From positions 1-22,723 of the IMG/VR virus record IMGVR_UViG_3300008110_000709: a DNA stretch of 22,723 bases; one strand, 5' to 3'. The position numbers were made by a program, and so were the translations under genes. Below the pieces are notes generated by a model, which had not been told where the DNA came from, searched no databases, and saw nothing but the letters and a program-made list of their open reading frames with translations. Positions 20,081 to 22,723 of the stretch are shown here, in pieces; positions within the stretch are counted from its first letter, which is position 1; every line of letters begins with the position of its first letter. This stretch comes from a virus.

Positions 20081-22263
20081 TGGCTAAAGACCCGACAGGG
20101 ATGAAGGGCGCGGCTCAGGTGGCTAATACGCCCGAGAGCCGCCGTGCGCGTAGTACGGGCGATATCCTCGCCCAAGCGCGTACCCGAATGCAGTTGTCCC
20201 TGACGGCTTATAGCGAGTCTCGGGACAGCGAACTGGACGACTTGCGCTTTATGGCAGGTTCCCCAGATAACCGCTGGCAGTGGCCGCAAGAAGTCTTAGC
20301 CACCCGTGGCGCAGTGCAAGGTCAGACGATTAACGCTCGTCCCTGCCTGACCATCAACAAACTGCCTCAACACGTTCGGCAGGTCACTAACGACCAGCGC
20401 CAGAACCGCCCTGCGGGCAAGGTCATCCCGGTCGATGACAAGGCGGACATTGAAGTCGCTGAGGTGTTTGACGGTATCGTCCGGCACATCGAGTACATCT
20501 CGGATGCCGACGTTGCCTACGACACTGCTTGTGAGAATCAGGTCACGTATGGCGAAGGCTATATCCGCATTCTGACCGAGTATTGCGATCCCGATTCGTT
20601 TGACCAAGACATCCGTATTGCTCGCGTTCGTAACTCGTTCTCGGTATATATGGACCCGCACATCCAAGACCCGTGCGGAGCCGATGCAGAATGGTGTTTC
20701 ATAACCGAGGACATGCCCCGTGAGGAGTTTGAGCGTCATTTTCCTGACGCCGAACCCATCTCGTCGATCCAGAGCCGTGGTATTGGTGACGAGAATCTGG
20801 CGCAGTGGATTACCGACGATTCAGTACGGATTGCGGAATACTTCTACGCTTACTATGAAAAAGCGAAATTAAACCTGTATCCGGGCGGTATGACCGCCTA
20901 CGCCGACTCGCCCGAAGCCGCGCAGATGGAGGCCATGGGCCTCGCCCCTGTTCGCACCCGTGACGTAGACATCCGCAAGATCAAGTGGATGAAGACGAAC
21001 GGCTACGAGGTGCTAGAAGAGCAGGAGTGGCCGGGTAAGTCGATTCCGGTTGTCCGCGTGGTCGGCAACGAGTACGAGGTTGAAGGCCGTATCTACATCA
21101 GCGGCCTCGTGCGTAACGCTAAAGACGCGCAGCGCATGTACAACTACTGGGTATCCCAAGAGGCAGAAATGCTCGCCTTGGCCCCCAAAGCGCCGTTTAT
21201 CGGCTATGGCGGGCAGTTTGAGGGATACGAGCATCAGTGGAAGACCGCCAATACCCAGAACTGGCCGTATTTGGAGGTCAATCCTGACGTTACGGACGGC
21301 GCTGGCAACATGCTGCCGCTGCCCCAACGTGCCGCCCCACCCCTTGCACAAACGGGCCTTATTCAGGCTAAGATGGGCGCGTCGGACGACATTAAGTCTA
21401 CGACGGGCTACTATGACTCCAGCCTTGGCGCCACGTCTAACGAGCGCTCGGGTCGAGCCATATTGGCGCGTGAACGTCAGGGCGATACGGGGTCATATCA
21501 TTACGTCGATAACCTTGCCCGCGCTATCCGCTACGTCACTCGCCAACTCGTTGACTTGATTCCGAAGATTTACGATACCCAGCGTATCGCTCGCATCATC
21601 GGCATCGATGGGGAAACCTCGACGGTGCGTATTGACCCGATGCAGCAAGAGCCTGTCCGCAAGTTGGTGGATCAGGCTGGCGTTGTTATTGAGAAAATCT
21701 ACAACCCGTCCGTTGGTAAGTACGACGTAGCCGTCACGACTGGCCCGTCCTACATGACCAAGCGCCAAGAGGCGATGGACGCGATGTCGCAAATCCTGCA
21801 AGCCAACCCGAACCTCTGGGGCGTGGCAGGCGACCTGTTCGTCAAGAACATGGATTGGCCGGGAGCGCAGGAGATTGCCAAGCGTCTTTCCAAAACAATT
21901 GATCCGAAACTGCTTGCTGATCCTGACGAAGACCCAGCGTTGCAGGCTGCTAACCAGCAGATTGAGGCGATGGGCGCTGAGATGGATCAGATGTTCCAAA
22001 TGCTCCGAAATGTCTCGCAGTCCATGGAAGCCACGGAACTGCGGATTAAGGAGCAGGAGGCGCAGATTAAGGCGTATGACGCCGAAACTAAGCGTATCAG
22101 CGCGGTTCAGGCGGGTATGTCCGAAGAGCAAATCCAAGACATCGTGATGGGCACGATTAGCGGGATGCTGTCCTCTAATGACCTTGTAGCCCCGGCCCCT
22201 AGAGAGGCTGAAATGCCGATGGAAATGCCACCGCAAATGCCGATGGAGTTACCGCCGCAATGA
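20080..22263 (+). CDS. Portal protein, P22 type
   Basis: 727 aa, the size of P22 gp1-like portals. It forms the dodecameric ring at the capsid vertex through which terminase pumps DNA. Conserved pieces: SELDDLRFMAGSPDNRWQW (60-78), ARPCLTINKLPQHVRQVTND and RQNRPAGKVIPVDD (96-131), then TYGEGYIRI and SFSVYMDPHIQDPCGADAEW (about 165-210). The C-terminal third is a helical barrel with acidic coiled coil and a Met/Pro-rich tail (EMPMEMPPQMPMELPPQ). The stop overlaps the next start by four bases. Confidence 0.93.
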   Translation: MAKDPTGMKGAAQVANTPESRRARSTGDILAQARTRMQLSLTAYSESRDSELDDLRFMAGSPDNRWQWPQEVLATRGAVQGQTINARPCLTINKLPQHVRQVTNDQRQNRPAGKVIPVDDKADIEVAEVFDGIVRHIEYISDADVAYDTACENQVTYGEGYIRILTEYCDPDSFDQDIRIARVRNSFSVYMDPHIQDPCGADAEWCFITEDMPREEFERHFPDAEPISSIQSRGIGDENLAQWITDDSVRIAEYFYAYYEKAKLNLYPGGMTAYADSPEAAQMEAMGLAPVRTRDVDIRKIKWMKTNGYEVLEEQEWPGKSIPVVRVVGNEYEVEGRIYISGLVRNAKDAQRMYNYWVSQEAEMLALAPKAPFIGYGGQFEGYEHQWKTANTQNWPYLEVNPDVTDGAGNMLPLPQRAAPPLAQTGLIQAKMGASDDIKSTTGYYDSSLGATSNERSGRAILARERQGDTGSYHYVDNLARAIRYVTRQLVDLIPKIYDTQRIARIIGIDGETSTVRIDPMQQEPVRKLVDQAGVVIEKIYNPSVGKYDVAVTTGPSYMTKRQEAMDAMSQILQANPNLWGVAGDLFVKNMDWPGAQEIAKRLSKTIDPKLLADPDEDPALQAANQQIEAMGAEMDQMFQMLRNVSQSMEATELRIKEQEAQIKAYDAETKRISAVQAGMSEEQIQDIVMGTISGMLSSNDLVAPAPREAEMPMEMPPQMPMELPPQ

Positions 22264-22622
22264 CCTGCGAAGTCTTTATCGGACGGCTATTTTTAGCGCG
22301 GGATGTGACCCATTCCACGCACCTGAATACCCGTAACTACGCTAAACACAAGGCACTACAGAAGTTCTACGAGGGCATCATCCCCCTCGCAGACGACTTT
22401 GCCGAGGCGTATCAGGGTCGGCACGGACTGATTGGCCCGATTGCCCTAGCATCTGCCCAGAAGTCAAACAACGTACTTGACTTTCTGGAAAAGGAACTTA
22501 AGGAACTTGAGGAAATGCGGTATAAAGTCGTCAGTAAAGACGACACAACGCTGCAAAACCTGTTAGATGCCATATTTGGCTTATATCTGTCCACGATTTA
22601 TAAACTGAAATTCTTGGCTTGA
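22260..22622 (+). CDS. DUF5856-like helical protein
   Basis: 120 aa. FIGRLFLARDVTHSTHLNTR, then YAKHKALQKFYEGIIPLADDFAEAYQGRHGLIG, and two further helices (LDFLEKELKELEEMRYK; LQNLLDAIFGLYLSTIYKLK). This is the pattern of an uncharacterised phage family (DUF5856) predicted as a small helical bundle, with His/Glu residues recalling ferritin-like proteins, though metal binding is unshown. It directly follows portal and may be structural or DNA-protecting. Confidence 0.7.
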   Translation: MTCEVFIGRLFLARDVTHSTHLNTRNYAKHKALQKFYEGIIPLADDFAEAYQGRHGLIGPIALASAQKSNNVLDFLEKELKELEEMRYKVVSKDDTTLQNLLDAIFGLYLSTIYKLKFLA

Positions 22623-22629
22623 GGTATAG

Positions 22630-22723
22630 ATGATGCAATTACTTATTCCGTTGGACGACAGTCTGTTCCCGGCCAAGACTGCCTCTTATTCTGGCACTGC
22701 CGGGTCTACAGGAACTTGGGACG
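22630..22723 (+). CDS. Start of a further virion-region gene (3' partial)
   Basis: Only 31 codons are present. Begins MMQLLIPLDDSLFPAK, then a Ser/Gly/Thr-rich stretch (YSGTAGSTGTW). GAGG lies 6 bases before the ATG. It could be a small beta-rich virion or decoration protein, but too little is visible to decide. Confidence 0.5.
   Translation, partial: MMQLLIPLDDSLFPAKTASYSGTAGSTGTWD

Noticed and set aside
19702-20289. 195-codon leftward frame across the tiny basic genes and portal start
   Set aside because: It runs antisense to four tightly coupled genes with recognisable motifs; its protein has no motif and odd Cys/His/Arg/Leu composition typical of shadows.
21493-22236. 247-codon leftward frame inside the portal gene
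   Set aside because: Antisense to conserved portal sequence; His/Arg/Leu-rich composition without any domain, as expected from the reverse frame of a codon-biased gene.
1-22723. Temperate lifestyle
   Set aside because: A Cro-like regulator alone does not show lysogeny; no integrase, excisionase, CI-like protease target or attachment site was found in this window.

Overview
The window is a piece of a double-stranded DNA tailed-phage genome, most likely a short-tailed (podovirus-type) phage of a Gram-negative bacterium. The basis is a P22-type portal, a two-subunit terminase, a run of large Ala/Gly/Gln-rich virion proteins that look like ejection proteins, a GH24 endolysin with a three-helix holin, and very dense packing with ATGA/TAATG overlaps. 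No host gene, tRNA, integrase, insertion sequence or CRISPR array was seen. The small-gene families resemble those of environmental (aquatic/metagenomic) phages. The host cannot be named from this sequence.

Layout. (1) 1-4609, rightward: end of a GNAT-like gene, then three virion/ejection-type proteins. (2) 4652-7533, rightward: two short membrane/coiled-coil proteins, a holin-like protein, an endolysin with an exact 60-bp internal tandem duplication, a small HExxH metalloprotein and an HTH-metallophosphoesterase. (3) 9349-7436, leftward: Cro-like HTH regulator, C5-cytosine methyltransferase, an unknown gene, a VRR-NUC nuclease and a small gene that overlaps the metallophosphoesterase tail to tail. 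A long second reading frame inside the methyltransferase has its own recognisable protein pattern. (4) 9404-13331, rightward: replication/recombination genes (ERF annealing protein, YqaJ exonuclease, SF3-type helicase and small unknowns). A promoter/operator palindrome at 9342-9370 separates blocks 3 and 4. (5) 16215-13317, leftward: fourteen tiny, tightly spaced, mostly acidic genes driven by a strong sigma70-like promoter at 16261-16289. They are probably early or host-interaction genes. (6) 16216-17137: about 0.9 kb non-coding and repeat-rich, a candidate control region or origin. (7) 17138-22723, rightward: Cys4 protein, small and large terminase, four tiny basic proteins, P22-type portal, a DUF5856-like protein and the start of one more gene.

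How it works together. Packaging, portal, ejection and lysis genes form the rightward late set. The ERF + YqaJ pair is a complete phage annealing-recombination module, next to a helicase. The HTH regulator sits on its own operator palindrome and probably controls the block 3/4 divergence. A strong hairpin at 11901-11922 has a U-tract only on the minus strand, so it could stop leftward transcription from block 5 after it crosses the helicase antisense.

Best candidates for something undescribed: the dual-coding methyltransferase locus, the endolysin active-site duplication, the repeat-rich 16.2-16.9 kb region and the tiny-gene operon. Family names come from reading motifs; no search was run.
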